NCBI GenBank assembly: GCA_004380135.1
Contig: QXCR01000064.1
Location: 1-64,000 of the forward strand
Source of the DNA: Stemphylium vesicarium
Taxonomy: Eukaryota; Ascomycota; Dothideomycetes; Pleosporales; Pleosporaceae
Direction of reading: 5' to 3'
Length of the DNA: 64,000 nt
The translations under genes and the position numbers were made by a program. Positions 21,227-32,909 of the stretch are shown here, one piece after another. Numbering within the stretch: the stretch's first letter is position 1; the number at the start of each line of letters is the position of its first letter. The notes below the pieces were generated by a model. That model saw only the letters and a list, made by a program, of their open reading frames with translations, was not told the origin of the DNA and searched no databases.

Positions 21227-21772
21227 GTGAAGTGCTCGTCGAGAACAGCTTGGCTGTCAAGTGCGAGCTGACACGTTATATCCTATCGCCCGAGTACCTT
21301 GGTACTACACGCGGTCATCCAAACTTCGCTCTTCTGGCATGTCCTCGGGTTCGACATTGGATCACATGGGCCTATGCTCAAGCATGTCTTCCTCATTGGT
21401 TATAAGCGCTCGTCCTCATCGTTACAGCCATTCAGTTCAAACTTCCACGTGTATGCGGACCACGACAGGCATACATGTAGATCTTCTTTTTTGTAATATA
21501 GTAAGTCTGCCACCTAGTCAGTCAGTCAGTCAGTCAGCCAGTCATCCAGCAAAGGGCGTTTTCATTTGGGACACAAGGAAACGGTTATACCTCAGTTCTC
21601 AAAGGAATCATTGGTGGAGAGAAGGGAACACGTAGGGCAAGCACATCTTTATTTGGGAGGAATAGAAGAGTCACACGGCCGTACCTGCAAGGCCGCAATG
21701 GCAAACAACAGCGGAGGATGCGAACTACCCGCTATTTGTTTAGATTTTTTGTGTTTTTAGTTTGATCCTCGC
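21227..21772. other. Convergent 3' region UBA2 / OAR1-like gene
   Basis: This 546-bp region lies between two stop codons and contains a CAGT tetranucleotide repeat (21516-21537). No gene is supported. Confidence 0.6.
21516..21537. repeat. AGTC tetranucleotide microsatellite
   Basis: About five and a half tandem AGTC units lie between the convergent UBA2 and OAR1-like genes. Confidence 0.8.
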
Positions 21773-22717
21773 TCAGACGGCAGATAAACCACCATCTAAA
21801 TTCATCACGCAATTATGCGCATATTGATTTTCCGCGAGAAACAGTGCTGCATGTGCAATCTCAGCAGGTGTGCCAAAGCGACCTAGCGGAATGCGTCGTT
21901 GCAGTTCAGTTGAGTTGAGATCTATACTTTCCGTTAGGTCGTCGATGCTTCAAACTCAGCTCAACAGATAGTCTTGTAACATACCCTTTGTCATATCCGT
22001 GTCTACATACCCGGGCACAACAGCATTAACTCTCACTTTGTGACTCGCATACTCTGTAGCTAACGCGCGCGTAAAGCCCAGTACCCCAGCCTTCGACGCC
22101 GCATACGCGACAGCACCATAGCCGCCCTGCAGACCCAAAAGCGAAGCTACATTGATGATAACGGGGCTGAAATGGTCTTGTTCCTTTTCCAAGCTGCGCA
22201 GATATCGGTATCGCAAGAGGGATTTAGTGCCTTGCATCAAGGCGGTCAGGTTGGTATCGATGGTGTTCTCCATGGCGCTATCGTCCAATGTGCTGAATAG
22301 TTTGGCCTGGGTTAGGCCGGCGCAATTTACCAGGACGTCTATCTGCGAAGAATGCGTGGCTGGGTTGTTGCGGTCTGGTCTGGGGAATTGGGTGCGGAAG
22401 GGTTGGTCTGCGTGCCAGAATTTTGTGCCGTGGGATAGGTCGCCTGCGACATATCCGTGCTGATATTGAGTGGGAATTGTAGGGGCCTCTGGCTCTGAGA
22501 CATCTGGTTTTGATGAGGAAGATGCCGTTTCGTCTTTTGAGGCGGATGGGGGTTGCGATGGTAGAGGATGTAAAGATGCTACGGCGGTCTTGAGATCTTG
22601 CTCCGAGCGTGAGATGAGCGTGCAGCGATATGAATTCTTTGCGAATAGTTGAGCAATTGCTAGTCCGATACCTCGACTCCCACCTGTGACAAGGACATGT
22701 CGTGGTTTGGCCGCCAT
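21773..22717 (-). CDS. oar1: OAR1-like 3-oxoacyl-[ACP] reductase, short-chain dehydrogenase, 293 aa
   Basis: Exons are 22717-21985 and 21921-21773 (63-nt intron). It is an NADPH-dependent short-chain dehydrogenase/reductase: TGGSRGIG is the TGxxxGIG cofactor loop, VLVNCAGLTQ carries the Asn-Ala-Gly-type motif, IINVASLLG contains the catalytic Ser, and YAASK the Tyr/Lys pair. The NCAGLTQ sequence and a roughly 55-residue Ser/Pro-rich insertion after the second strand resemble fungal Oar1, the ketoacyl-ACP reductase of mitochondrial type II fatty-acid synthesis that supplies lipoic-acid precursors. The C-terminal exon (LGRFGTPAEIAHAALFLAEN, NLDGGLSAV) completes the fold. No strong presequence is visible at the chosen ATG; the frame stays open upstream without an ATG. 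It is head-to-head with Elongin C (323 bp). Confidence 0.8.
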
Positions 22718-23040
22718 GATGTACGATTCTGATCGACTTTGTATCTTAGTACCGCGGCGCGTGGAGCCAGAATTCAAAGGTCCTCCTGAATTTCGAACTA
22801 GTGAGACTAGACCGGCCTACTGTAGTTCAGAGATTGGCTTCATTGGGACAGTGCTACCCAGGTGAACTGAGGTGGATGATATAAGCCCATAATAAAGTGC
22901 TACGCGAGAAAACGTGACCGCGCGATCCGCCAGCTTTCCCCGCGATTCATCCTGGAGCGCTTCTCACCCCACACATCCCTTCTTCACCTGTTGCATACGC
23001 AATCGCCAGTCTAAGACTTGCTTGTTTATATTGCTCCACC
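22718..23040. promoter_or_regulatory. Divergent upstream region of OAR1-like gene and ELC1
   Basis: This 323-bp shared region has a pyrimidine-rich stretch just before the ELC1 start, typical of fungal housekeeping promoters. No TATA box was recognised. Confidence 0.5.
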
Positions 23041-23574
23041 ATGGCAGAAAATGAAGCGACCGAATACGTCACTCTGGTATCCAACGATGGCTATGAATTC
23101 AAGCTCCTTCGCTCCGCGGCGTGTATAGCCGGAACGATCAAGAAGGCGCTGGACCCTATGTGTACGACACTTGCCCCCCAATCAAACCTTGGATACTATG
23201 ATATGCAGTTGCTGACGATAATTTATAGCTGGCTTCAGGGAAAACACACAGAACCGCGTTGATCTACCAACAATCAAGTACGTCTACATACCGGCGTCCA
23301 CTCTCCCATCAGTATCTCGAAGGAGCCCACACAGGACAAATCGAAGGATACAAAGGATAATGGTGCCATGAGCTGACATGAGTTAGTGGCGTCGTATTAG
23401 AGAAGGTGTGCGAATACCTATACTACAACCAGAAGCATGCAGAGAGCAAAGACGTCTCTGATATGGATATACCCCCTGAACTATGTCTGGAGTTGCTGAT
23501 TGCAGCTGACTATCTCGACGGTACGTACTCCGCCATAGGATGGGAAGACAATATGCTTACCAGTATTAGTGTGA
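23041..23574 (+). CDS. elc1: Elongin C (Skp1/BTB-fold E3 ligase adaptor), 102 aa
   Basis: Exons are 23041-23161, 23229-23277, 23387-23520 and a 5-nt coding exon 23570-23574. Elongin C bridges cullin to substrate receptors (Elongin A, SOCS/BC-box proteins) and in fungi acts in turnover of stalled RNA polymerase II. The protein has the full BTB/POZ-like fold: YVTLVSNDGYEFKLLRSAAC, AGTIKKALDPMSGF, NRVDLPTI, then VVLEKVCEYLYYNQKH and PPELCLELLIAADYLD. The last intron (49 nt) cuts the codon after the conserved LD, so the final exon supplies only Val and the stop. Intron 2 (109 nt) is longer than its neighbours. If intron 3 is retained the frame stays open to 23888. Confidence 0.9.
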
Positions 23575-24108
23575 AAGTTCAATACAACAAGCATCTCCAA
23601 ATTATTCCGACCCACCAGCACTGCGAACCACCTAGCGCTCGAGCCGATGACTACATCAAAACAACATACCACACAATCAATTGGGATGATAACAAAAGAC
23701 ATCTAAGAGGGCTGATCGGAAGTCAACCCAGATGTGGCGACCCGCAAACAGACAGCAACATGCACTGGCCACGACATGTATCGAGCGAAATCAGCGAAGC
23801 GCATGACACAGACGAATTGAATGATATATTACTAGCACTCTCTTTGTGTCCCTCAGCTGTCAGTTTTGGACAGATTGAGCCCCATTAATATTTGTATACG
23901 GACGTAAGTCCTCCATCGTGACCAGTCATGTACCCAGCCTGGAAACGACTGCTTGATGAGATCTCTGTAAGCATCACGTGGCAAGTAGAATTCCTTGTGA
24001 TGAGTATATCCTCCCACTCAGATCAATTTCCAGATCCACACACGGCGAGCTGTGCAATTACTATCGAAGTTCTCTTATACTCTATGAAAACGCGCACGCT
24101 CACTTGCT
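23575..24108. other. Convergent 3' region ELC1 / monooxygenase
   Basis: This 534-bp region lies between two stops. An open frame continues from the unspliced ELC1 last intron to 23888 but has no domain. Nothing else is supported. Confidence 0.55.
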
Positions 24109-26153
24109 TCATTGCAAGACTGCATTCTTCACCTTGTCACCAAGCTGCATCGCATTCGCCATAGAACCCCGTGCCACACTCATGACCAACCCCTTCAAGT
24201 CACCCAGCCCCCATCCATGACTCCTGAGCTTCCAGAACGCGCCAATAGCAAGCATGAACGCAAGCACCCTGAGAACCCTCCTCATCCTCATCTTAGCCAG
24301 TCCCTTGCTCGTATACTCGATGTTCCAATCGTTCCACTTGACGAACTTGCAGCGGCGCCAGAAGTTGACTTGGGTGTAAGGGTAGACAACCGAGTTCCAC
24401 CCGTTGCCGGTAACGTACCAGCTAGTGCAGCCACTTTGCCATACGGTGTCTTTGAGCGCGCGCTGCATTTCAGCTGTGTAGGCGACTTCTGCTTCGTGCT
24501 TGACATCGACGGTTCGGGCTTCGTTGGTGAGGAGGAGGCGGATGAAATTTAGTGAGTAATTCACCATGTCTAGTGGGAATGTGAGTTACTCGGGTAGTCA
24601 CAAATGGATTTCCTGCAAATAGCAAACCCCTTCTGATAAAAGAAAAAAAGAAGACTTACTTTCGCTCGCCATGACTACACTAGAATGGCCAGTTGCAGTG
24701 TTCGGTCCAAAGATCATCATGAAGTTTGGGAAGCCGTCCATGGCGCTACCTTGGTAGGCTTGAGCGCCTCCTCGATCTTCCATTTCCTGTACTAGATCTT
24801 TCCCGCCTTTGCCGATGACTTTGAGGGGATGCAGCCATCGTGTGGTGTCGAAGCCGTTGGCGAGGACAATGATGTCGGCTGGGACTTCTCGCTCGGGGTT
24901 GTCTTCCTTTGTGGTATTGGGCGGATACGTTGCACCTGGTCCAATGACAACGCCATTTTCGGTGACTCTATTCATGGGTTGGGTGGTAAGTTCGATCTTA
25001 GGGTCGTTGAGACTTCTCAGCCATCTCTTGTCGTAGATGCGTCGTTTGCAGCCAACGCCATAGTTTGGCGTCATGATCTCCCAATACTTCTCCGGGACGA
25101 GTTTGCGCATGTGTTGGAGTGTCTTTTCCTCGTAAATCTTACGGTGTTTTGCAGCGTAGGGCGTGTTTGGGAAGAGTTTGAGGAAACCGGATTCAGAGTT
25201 GGCGAAGACGACGAACCGGAGGATCTCTTTCAGCCCAGGTACGTTTCTCATTAAACTTGGACCGTTCTTCTCCCACCACCTATCACCTCCTGGTGCTATA
25301 ACGGCGGGAACGACCCAGGGTGGTGATCTCATCAACTGGGTCACTGATTTGGCGTTGTACGGGGCGTTCGGCAGGCGTGGAACGACCTGCGCACTGCTGC
25401 ATCCTGTTCCCACCACCACCACGTTCTTGTCGGTGAAGTCGACTGTCTCGTCCCATCTGGCAGAATGAAACATCTTGCCCTTGAAATTCTCAATGCCCTT
25501 GATATTATCCGGCCACCCTCGTGGCTCGACCAGGCCTCCCACGCAGCTAAGCACAACCTTTGCTTTTACGACTTCGGTCTCGGAGTATACTGCGTGCTCG
25601 CCCTTTTCTTGCACAATCTTAATACGCTCCTTGGATGAGAGGTCGCCCATGCCCGCCACCATACGACGTAGCGTAACTTCCCATAGCCCCTCGTCTTCTA
25701 GCCATCTGCAGCTCTCAATGTCCGTGTTGAGCTCGAACTTGTCTGTGATTTTGTACTGCTCGCATACTTCGTGGTAGTATCGTACGATCTCTTTGCCAGG
25801 TGGGTGGAACGAAGACCAGTTTGGGTTTTGTGCGAAGGAGAAGGAGTAGAAGACTGCGGGTATGTCGCTGCACAAAGTTAACCTTGGCTTCTACCAAAGT
25901 CTACAGCCTTGTATGCTGAGCGCTTTAAAAACCTAGCGACTTACCAGGCGACGCCGGGGTAACGGTTGATCCACCAAGTCCCCCCAATCCCTGCCTGACG
26001 ATCGAATACGCGGAATTGATCGAATCCGAGCTGCTCCTTCAATTGACATGCCATGGCAACGCCAGACGCACCAGCTCCGACAATGATGACGGGATAGTAA
26101 GTGAAGGCATTTTTCTCGTAGCCGTTCACTCTCCGTATCGATTCTGTGATCAT
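24109..26153 (-). CDS. Flavin-dependent Baeyer-Villiger-type monooxygenase, 625 aa
   Basis: Exons are 26153-25945, 25867-24660 and 24569-24109. It should bind FAD and NADPH and insert oxygen next to a ketone or oxidise a related substrate. The FAD loop is VIIVGAGASGVAMA (residues 26-31 GAGASG), followed by GGTWWINRYPGVACD, where splicing rebuilds the conserved YPGVACD. The Baeyer-Villiger fingerprint FxGxxxHxxxW is present as FKGKMFHSARW. The second dinucleotide loop is VVVVGTGCSSAQ. The C-terminal part has FGPNTATGHSSVVMASENMV and WNSVVYPYTQVNFW. A hydrophobic stretch (VLRVLAFMLAIGAFW) near the C-terminus may anchor it to a membrane. The substrate is unknown. No polyketide synthase or other secondary-metabolism core gene is nearby. 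Confidence 0.88.
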
Positions 26154-27169
26154 GTTGGCACTGTGGAGGGGGAATAATGGCGGAAGTATAGTATTAGGGG
26201 AAGTTGGGGTAAAGTGGTTTTCCCGTGAAACGACGCACGAATCGTGGATGGAGTAGAAAACGGTTTATCCGGGACTAGGCCTTAGCAACACGCTTGACCT
26301 GATGACATGAAAAAGTAGCTGAGGCATACACGCGAAGCAGCTATACTAGACTTGATTACGGCTTCTCGGACCCTTTGACCATGGAACGAGCAATGACCTG
26401 ACGACCGAGGGAGCGGGGATCCACAGCGAACGGATAGCTTGAGGGGCAAAAACTGGATCCAATTGCTACGGTAGAACTCGTCAGTCGAGAGCGCTGAAAC
26501 GTTAACTTCACTCTGACAGGACAGAAATCCAATGATATTGTCCGCTTTGTCTACATGATGACTTTCTTGCGGACGGACGCAGCTCCTGAGCCTCGGTAGA
26601 TCCCCAATAACACGCTAGGGACGACGTCGCGTAACTCGGACATTTCGGACAGTTTGGTGCCCCGAACTCGCAACATATCCTGGGTTCGTCATCGAAGGGT
26701 CCCGAATTAGGGTTTCAGGGTAAGCGAGCGGGCGAAAGCTTCGTGTCCAGGGTGGTACGATGGTTGCCTAAATATCGAGAGTGGAGTATGACCTGGTGAC
26801 GGAAACCATGAGATAGTGCGGTAGATGATAGGGGATACATATAGATATGATGGTGCTGCGAGGGATTTCAGAATGACAATTCGCAAGACTTGGTAAGACT
26901 ACATCAATAACTGGCTATCTATATGTGCGGGCGTAGGATAAAGGTCCGATGAGACATTGTCACGTGTTCACGCGGATTAGGCACGGACTTCGCGAGTCTT
27001 GGCCGTTCGCGAGCTTGACTTGATTGATAGCATTGAGCATCAACTTCCACGCCCCGCCACCAATAAGCCAGTACCTCACGAGCAGGATACAGCGCTCTTG
27101 AAATATCATGAATGAACCTTGAAGGGTACATCTGGTCCTTGAAGCCCCTCCTCAGGGTCTGCATAAACG
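26154..27169. other. Divergent 1-kb intergenic region, monooxygenase / TFB4
   Basis: It holds the promoters of both genes. Short frames have no recognisable content. I see no repeat or RNA gene. Confidence 0.55.
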
Positions 27170-28402
27170 ATGAATACCATCGACGGTTCTGACCGTCATA
27201 TAAAGACGGAAGAAGGCATGACCTCAGAGCATGTATCAGCGTTATTAAGACTAACACATTTCAGCTCCCCCGCCTTCTCTGCTAGCCATCGTACTCGATA
27301 CTAACCCGCATGCCTGGGCGCATTTGTCCGCGACGCTCTCACTCTCGGCCGCCCTCGCCAATATCCTTGTATTCATCAACGCGCATTTGGCTTCAGGTAA
27401 TACCAACGAAGTCGCCGTCATAGCATCGCATTCACACAAGACAACATTTCTGTATCCGACGCCGACAAAGCTGCAACCGCAGTCACGAAACGGTGCTACA
27501 AATGGCGACGTGGAAATGAACGGGGCCGGAGATGATGCTGGGCAACACACGGCTGAGAACGCAAACAAGTACCGACCGTTCGCTGTGGTGGAGAGCGCCA
27601 TACTGCAGAACTTCGTCAAGCTGCTGAACGAGACTAAAGAAAGCCATCTAGAAGCGACTCCTACGACGCTAATCGGTGGTGCCCTATCTCTGGCGCTCAC
27701 GCATATCAACAAGCAGACTATCCTACATGCTCCAACAGCTGCATCTGCAGAGAGCGCTTCTCTGGCAGCACTGGCCGACTCGGAGAATGCCCACGTCGAC
27801 CGCATATCACTCACTTCTCGCATTCTCATCGTCTCTGTGTCCGGCGATCTAGCGAACCAATACATTCCTGTTATGAACTCGATCTTCGCTGCACAGAGGA
27901 AACGAATACCCATAGACATCTTGAAGCTAGCTGGGGATACTGTTCTACTGCAGCAGGCTAGCGATGCGACCGGAGGAGTGTACATGAAGCCAAACCGCCC
28001 AGAGGGTCTGCTTCAGTATCTCATGATGGCATTCCTACCGGACGTGACAGCGCGATCAAGTCTAGTGATTCCCAGCGCCGGAGGTGTAGATTTCCGTGCC
28101 GCGTGCTTCTGTCACAGGAAGGTCGTCGACATTGGCTTCGTCTGCAGTGTATGCTTAAGCAGTAAGCCAAGCTCTACATCCCACATCGAATAACATGCTA
28201 ACTTCATATAGTCTTCTGCAACCCTGACCTTCCAGATAACCTATGTTTGACCTGCGGTTCCTATCTATCGCTGAAAAGCGCTGTGACAAACCAACCAGCA
28301 CTGATACCGCGGAAGAAGAAAAAGAAGAAGAAAGCCGGGACAGACTCTGCAACACCAGGGGCAAATACTCCTGTAGGATCTGGGACGCCTGTGCATCCTT
28401 GA
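27170..28402 (+). CDS. tfb4: TFIIH core subunit TFB4 (p34), 377 aa
   Basis: Exons are 27170-27215, 27265-28161 and 28212-28402. TFB4/p34 is a structural subunit of the TFIIH core that binds SSL1/p44 in transcription initiation and nucleotide excision repair. The von Willebrand A-like domain starts PPPSLLAIVLDTNPHAW and continues with LANILVFINAHLASGNTNEV, SRILIVSVSGDLANQYIPVM and AQRKRIPIDILKLAGDTV with LQQASDATGGVYM. The C-terminal zinc-binding part is CFCHRKVVDIGFVCSVCLS plus FCNPDLPDNLCLTCGSY, joined across a 50-nt intron. The tail is Lys-rich. The first intron must be phase 1; the best-fitting donor is GC (GAAG/GCATGA), giving the family-like N-terminus MNTIDGSDRHIKTEEAPPPS; the weak GTTCTG at 27186 is the alternative. 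Confidence 0.92.
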
Positions 28403-31020
28403 AACATGGCTCTCAAATCTGGGATTCTAATCACCACATCTCATGATTTGCCGCGATACTCCCCTTCTTGGTCGTGTGTGCATATCTGCTACAGCCTCCG
28501 GGTCGCGGCGCGGGCTAGTTCCGCTGAACTACGCAAACTCCTACATTCTGTGGGGAATGTGGGTAATTGGCTGATAGGCAGCCCAAGCCACTAGAAAGCC
28601 TCGAAAGCTGCCTCTCAACCAGATCGGAAACTGGCAAGGCTTCAGCAGACGGTGTCACAAAGCAGCCCAGTCAATGAGGCCGAGGTATTACCACGCACGC
28701 CCCTATCGGTACCTGGAGCTGTCTCCAGTACAATATCCAGCGCAGGCCAGGTACCGCATGTTCGGTAATCATGCGTATGTCATCAACAAGTTATTGAGTG
28801 CGGGTCCAGTAGCCTCAGGGGTCTTCAAACTTTCTGTACCTCGGCCGAATACACGGCCATGGGCCGCATTATGGAAGCTGGAGGATTCAGTACCATTATT
28901 TTAATTCAATCTGGCTGTGAAGCCATTTCTGAGACGATGCTCATAAAAGATATCTCGTATAGCATGCCGCAAGGCTTCTTGATAACGACAACGTCTTTGA
29001 AATGACAGCCTCGTCCCCACGTCTTAACAGTCTCAGCCTATTGCCACATGTCCCATCTACCAATAGCCATACTCTGGGGCTCATCAGCCGTCTGCACGTA
29101 TGCACACTGCCCAGGTATACAAAAATACAGACAAGCCACTGACAGAGGTGTTTTCAAGCTGAGTCAAGTTCGCCATAGCTTTGATCGGTGAATCTCAGGG
29201 ATGAGTGGGTACTGGGGGCAAGAAAAAGGAAATACTGGCTTATGCAAGACGGACGATTGCGGTAGACGAGGCGACCAGAATACCCAGCAGTGTGGTGTAA
29301 TTCGCAACTCAGGGACGCTATTGCTGGACGCGGAGGCCGGAAGCATTTTCTAGATGAACGGCAGGGGGTTGTATGATCCCCGTTGGACCTGCATCGTGCA
29401 TGGTGGTGATGGTGGTGTTTGTTGGAGGCGGCTGCGGAGGAGTCGCGGGATGTGGATAAGTTCGCCGGCTTGGGGCGTGGGATACTAGAGCGATGCCCAG
29501 GTGCGAGAGATAAGGGCCGTCGCCATCATGGCACACACTCCGGTAACCTCCGAGTATTTAGATCTTCACAAAACGAGCAAGTCTCCATCTTGAGAAATTC
29601 GGATGCACAGTACTCGCAAACTCTATGCCCCTTTCATGTGATACCCAGCTGGAAGGTACATGTGACATGTAGCTTTTTTGGAGGGGAAGGCGACGATATG
29701 CTGTATTGAATCTTTGATCGCCGCCAAATCTAGGCTAAGGCGGCCTTTTCCGCATCAGGACTACGTCTATTGCCCCAAAGATGCAAGCCAGGGATGGCCT
29801 GGACATGTTTCTGAACTCCAACCACCCGCGTGGCCTATCAGCCGTCCTCACGTTATCACTACCCTTGCACCAGCTGCTCTCCCAAGCTCTGAACAATGTT
29901 TTCGAATCATTTCGTCGATAGGGAGAGCTGTGCTGAGGGGGGCTCAGTCGCGGCCATGGCATGATGCGGCTCCAGGGCTCCCTGGGTGTTAGTTTCAAAT
30001 CATGAGATGGGGTAACAAAGGATGAGAGCGAGGGAAAGAGAGAAAGAGAGTCGATGATGCTCGATCTACTGACAACGACCCAAAAAGATCGTTCCTAGGG
30101 CCTTGCTCCCAGGTGTCATCCCACACGAGTGGTTCGACAGCCGCAATAGGCACAGCGTTAGTGAAAAAAGGTCCGCAGTTTCCGTTGCGTTGCGAGTGTG
30201 GGCGGCGGCACCCTGCAGTTTTGGCACTGTCGTTTTTTTCTTCTTTGCTTAGCGACCCGCCCCCGTGGCCGGATATTGGCTGACAGGCTAATGGACCACA
30301 TCAAATCCCCATCCACCAGCTATCAGAGACACCCCACCGCCCCGTGGCGTTTTTGGTGGAATAGTCGGAACAGTGGAGGGATGTTCATGTCGGCCGTTCT
30401 TATCCCCTTGGGAAAGGAAATGTCAAAGCGTCGGCCTGTCGTCGCGCCCTGTTACTTGCAGCAAAGCCCGGAAACAGCGCAAAAGTAGTAGACGCGAAGC
30501 TTTGGTAATAAATCTACCCTACACTTCATATAACCCCATCACGGACCCCCCCATCGGTTCCTAGGCTTGTGAACTAAGGCAAACCCCGCTTGTGCCCGTG
30601 GATACATACATACATACATACATACATACGTATCGACTGCGAATATCCTTACTTTGTCTGCTTGCTTTCGCGCGTTTCAGCGGGCGAACGAACCAATTCC
30701 TTTGCTTCTTCAGGGCTACGCATCGAGGCGGACGCTAAGCGTCACCGCAGCAAAAGACCATCCCTGGAGGTGTAGCGATCCACCAACCCTCTCCTCATCC
30801 ATTCCAGATCGCCTCCTGGCTCTCTTCCTTTTTTGACCCTTTCACACAAACCATATTCTGGAAATCTTGTTCAAAGTCTTCCACGCTTCCAGAACACGAC
30901 GGGTATATACACAGACGACTGGAATTCGAGCGTAACGACTGGATCCTAAAAGATCCGGCTTAGATATCGAAACATTTGGCAACCGAATCAGCGGCCAAAT
31001 CGCAAGAGTACAACGACATT
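28403..31020. other. Gene-free 2.6-kb interval upstream of the ammonium transporter
   Basis: No open frame here looks like protein. It contains a TACA microsatellite (30603-30629) and a purine-rich stretch near 30020-30050. TGATAG-type GATA sites occur on the minus strand (for example CTATCA near 30322 and 29837), which AreA-type nitrogen regulators could bind; such short motifs are also expected by chance. Part of it is presumably the long 5' regulatory region of the transporter. Confidence 0.5.
30603..30629. repeat. TACA tetranucleotide microsatellite
   Basis: Nearly seven tandem TACA units lie about 400 bp upstream of the ammonium transporter start. Confidence 0.85.
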
Positions 31021-32909
31021 ATGGATCCTGTCTCGTCCGGATTAGACCCCACACTCCCGTTGGAGGCCTTCACCAACACCACAGATGCCACGGGCGGCGA
31101 CTCGAGGCTATACAATCTCAATGTATTTTACAATGTGAGTTTTTACACGCGAACCATCAACAGCGGAGGTTGGTTGGTGGTAGTGGGGACGCGGGGCTAA
31201 TCTGGCGGTTTTCTAGCCCGGCGATATCGCTTGGATGATCACATCAACCGCACTCGTGCTTCTCATGATACCGGGCGTAGGGTCAGTCTAAATCCCCCCA
31301 TTCACCAACAATAAATGTCCACAGTTCTAATTCAACTCTAGATTCTTCTACTCGGGATTGGCACGGAGAAAATCAGCGCTATCGCTACTATGGCTCTCGT
31401 GCATGTCGACAGCCGTCGTTTCCTTTCAATGGTTCTTCTGGGGCTACTCTCTAGCCTTCTCGCACAAGGCGGGCAAGTACATCGGTGCGCTGGATAACTT
31501 TGGCCTGATGAATGTCCTGGGTGCTCCTTCGATTGGAAGCCCGCGGATTCCCGATCTGCTGTTCTGTGTCTACCAGGGCATGTTCGCCTGTATCACGTAT
31601 GTCTACACCAAAACTGTTGCTCTTGCGTGAGGAAGAAAAGAAAAAGACCAAGGCTAATTTGTACGTGTACAGTGTCGCGCTTGCTGTTGGAGCCGTTGCC
31701 GAACGAGGGCGCATGCTTCCTTGCATCATCTACATGTTCATCTGGACTACCGTCATCTACGACCCCATTGCATGCTGGACCTGGAACTCGTCAGGTTGGG
31801 TCTTCCAGATGGGCGGCTTGGACTTTGCTGGAGGAACCCCAGTCCATATTGCATCTGGATGCGCTGCCCTCGGCTACTCGTATATGCTTGGAAAGCGAAG
31901 CGGTCACGGTACCCAGGAGCTCAACTACCGCCCTCACAACGTTACGCACATTGTCATCGGCACCGTGTTCCTCTGGGTTGGATGGTTCGGCTTCAATGCT
32001 GGCTCGGCTTTGTCTGCGAACCTCCGCGCTATCATGGCAGCGGTGTGCACTAACCTTGCCGCCTGCGTGGGTGGTATCACATGGTGCCTAGTCGACTACC
32101 GTCTGGAACGCAAATGGTCCACCGTCGGCTTCTGCTCTGGTGTCATTGCCGGACTCGTTGCCATTACCCCCGGCTCCGGGTACGTACCTGCATGGGCTGC
32201 TGTTGTCTTTGGCGCCTGCGGTGGCGTAGCCTGCAACTACGCTACAAAGCTGAAGTACTTCCTGCGCTGCGATGACGCACTCGACATCTTCGCTGTTCAC
32301 GGTGTTGGTGGTCTAATCGGTAACATCCTCACCGCCTTCTTCGCCGCGTGAGTGTCTATCCACCCCCAGATCTTCGTTCACATGTAGTTTGGTACTAACA
32401 GTCCTGCAGCGACTACATTGCGCATCTTGACGGCTACACCGTCATCGACGGTGGCTGGCTAAACCGCCACTGGATCCAACTCGGCTACCAACTCGCCGAC
32501 TCCTTCAGCGGCGGCGCCTACTCTTTCTTCGGCACCTGCCTCATCCTCGGCGCGCTCGACTTCCTCGGTAGATTTATCCCCGCTCTGAGACTGCGTGCCA
32601 CGGAAGAGGAAGAAGCTGCTGGTATCGATGATGTCGAGATTGGCGAGTTTGCTGTAAGTTTTGGCCCATTCATCTATATTCTCTTACTACGAGTGCATAT
32701 GCTGACTATGACTGAAACAGTACGACTACGTCGAGCTCACGCGCGAAGTCAAGATCCCCGATGACGACGACGATATCATTGACGAGGGCATGTCGACGCA
32801 TTCTCTCGAGGGCCACGGCGCTGGCATGGCCATGACTAGCCATCATGAGAAGAATCAGGGTTCTGTCGATTCGTCGAATCAGCTTGCTGAATGGGCTCAT
32901 CGCGCTTGA
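31021..32909 (+). CDS. Ammonium transporter, Amt/Mep family, 513 aa
   Basis: Exons are 31021-31134, 31217-31281, 31342-31596, 31673-32347, 32410-32653 and 32721-32909. It is a plasma-membrane trimeric ammonium permease with about eleven transmembrane segments. Family marks are GDIAWMITSTALVLLMIPGVG (TM1), FFYSGLARRKSALSLL, FQWFFWGYSLAFS, the Amt signature DFAGGTPVHIASGCAAL with the first pore histidine, FNAGSALSANLRA, and DIFAVHGVGGLIGNILTAFF with the second pore histidine. The C-terminal cytosolic tail begins FLGRFIPALRLRATEEEEA and is acidic and Ser/His-rich, a likely regulatory region. Five introns have consistent frame; intron 3 is 76 nt. The start ATG at 31021 follows ACATT. Mep2-type signalling function cannot be assigned from sequence. 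Confidence 0.95.

Noticed and set aside
21773..26153. Possible secondary-metabolite cluster (SDR plus Baeyer-Villiger monooxygenase)
   Set aside because: The SDR is OAR1-like, Elongin C and TFB4 are interspersed, and there is no backbone synthase or dedicated regulator.
27251..27985. 244-codon minus-strand open frame
   Set aside because: It lies antisense to TFB4, whose conserved domain is certain; it is a by-product of codon bias.
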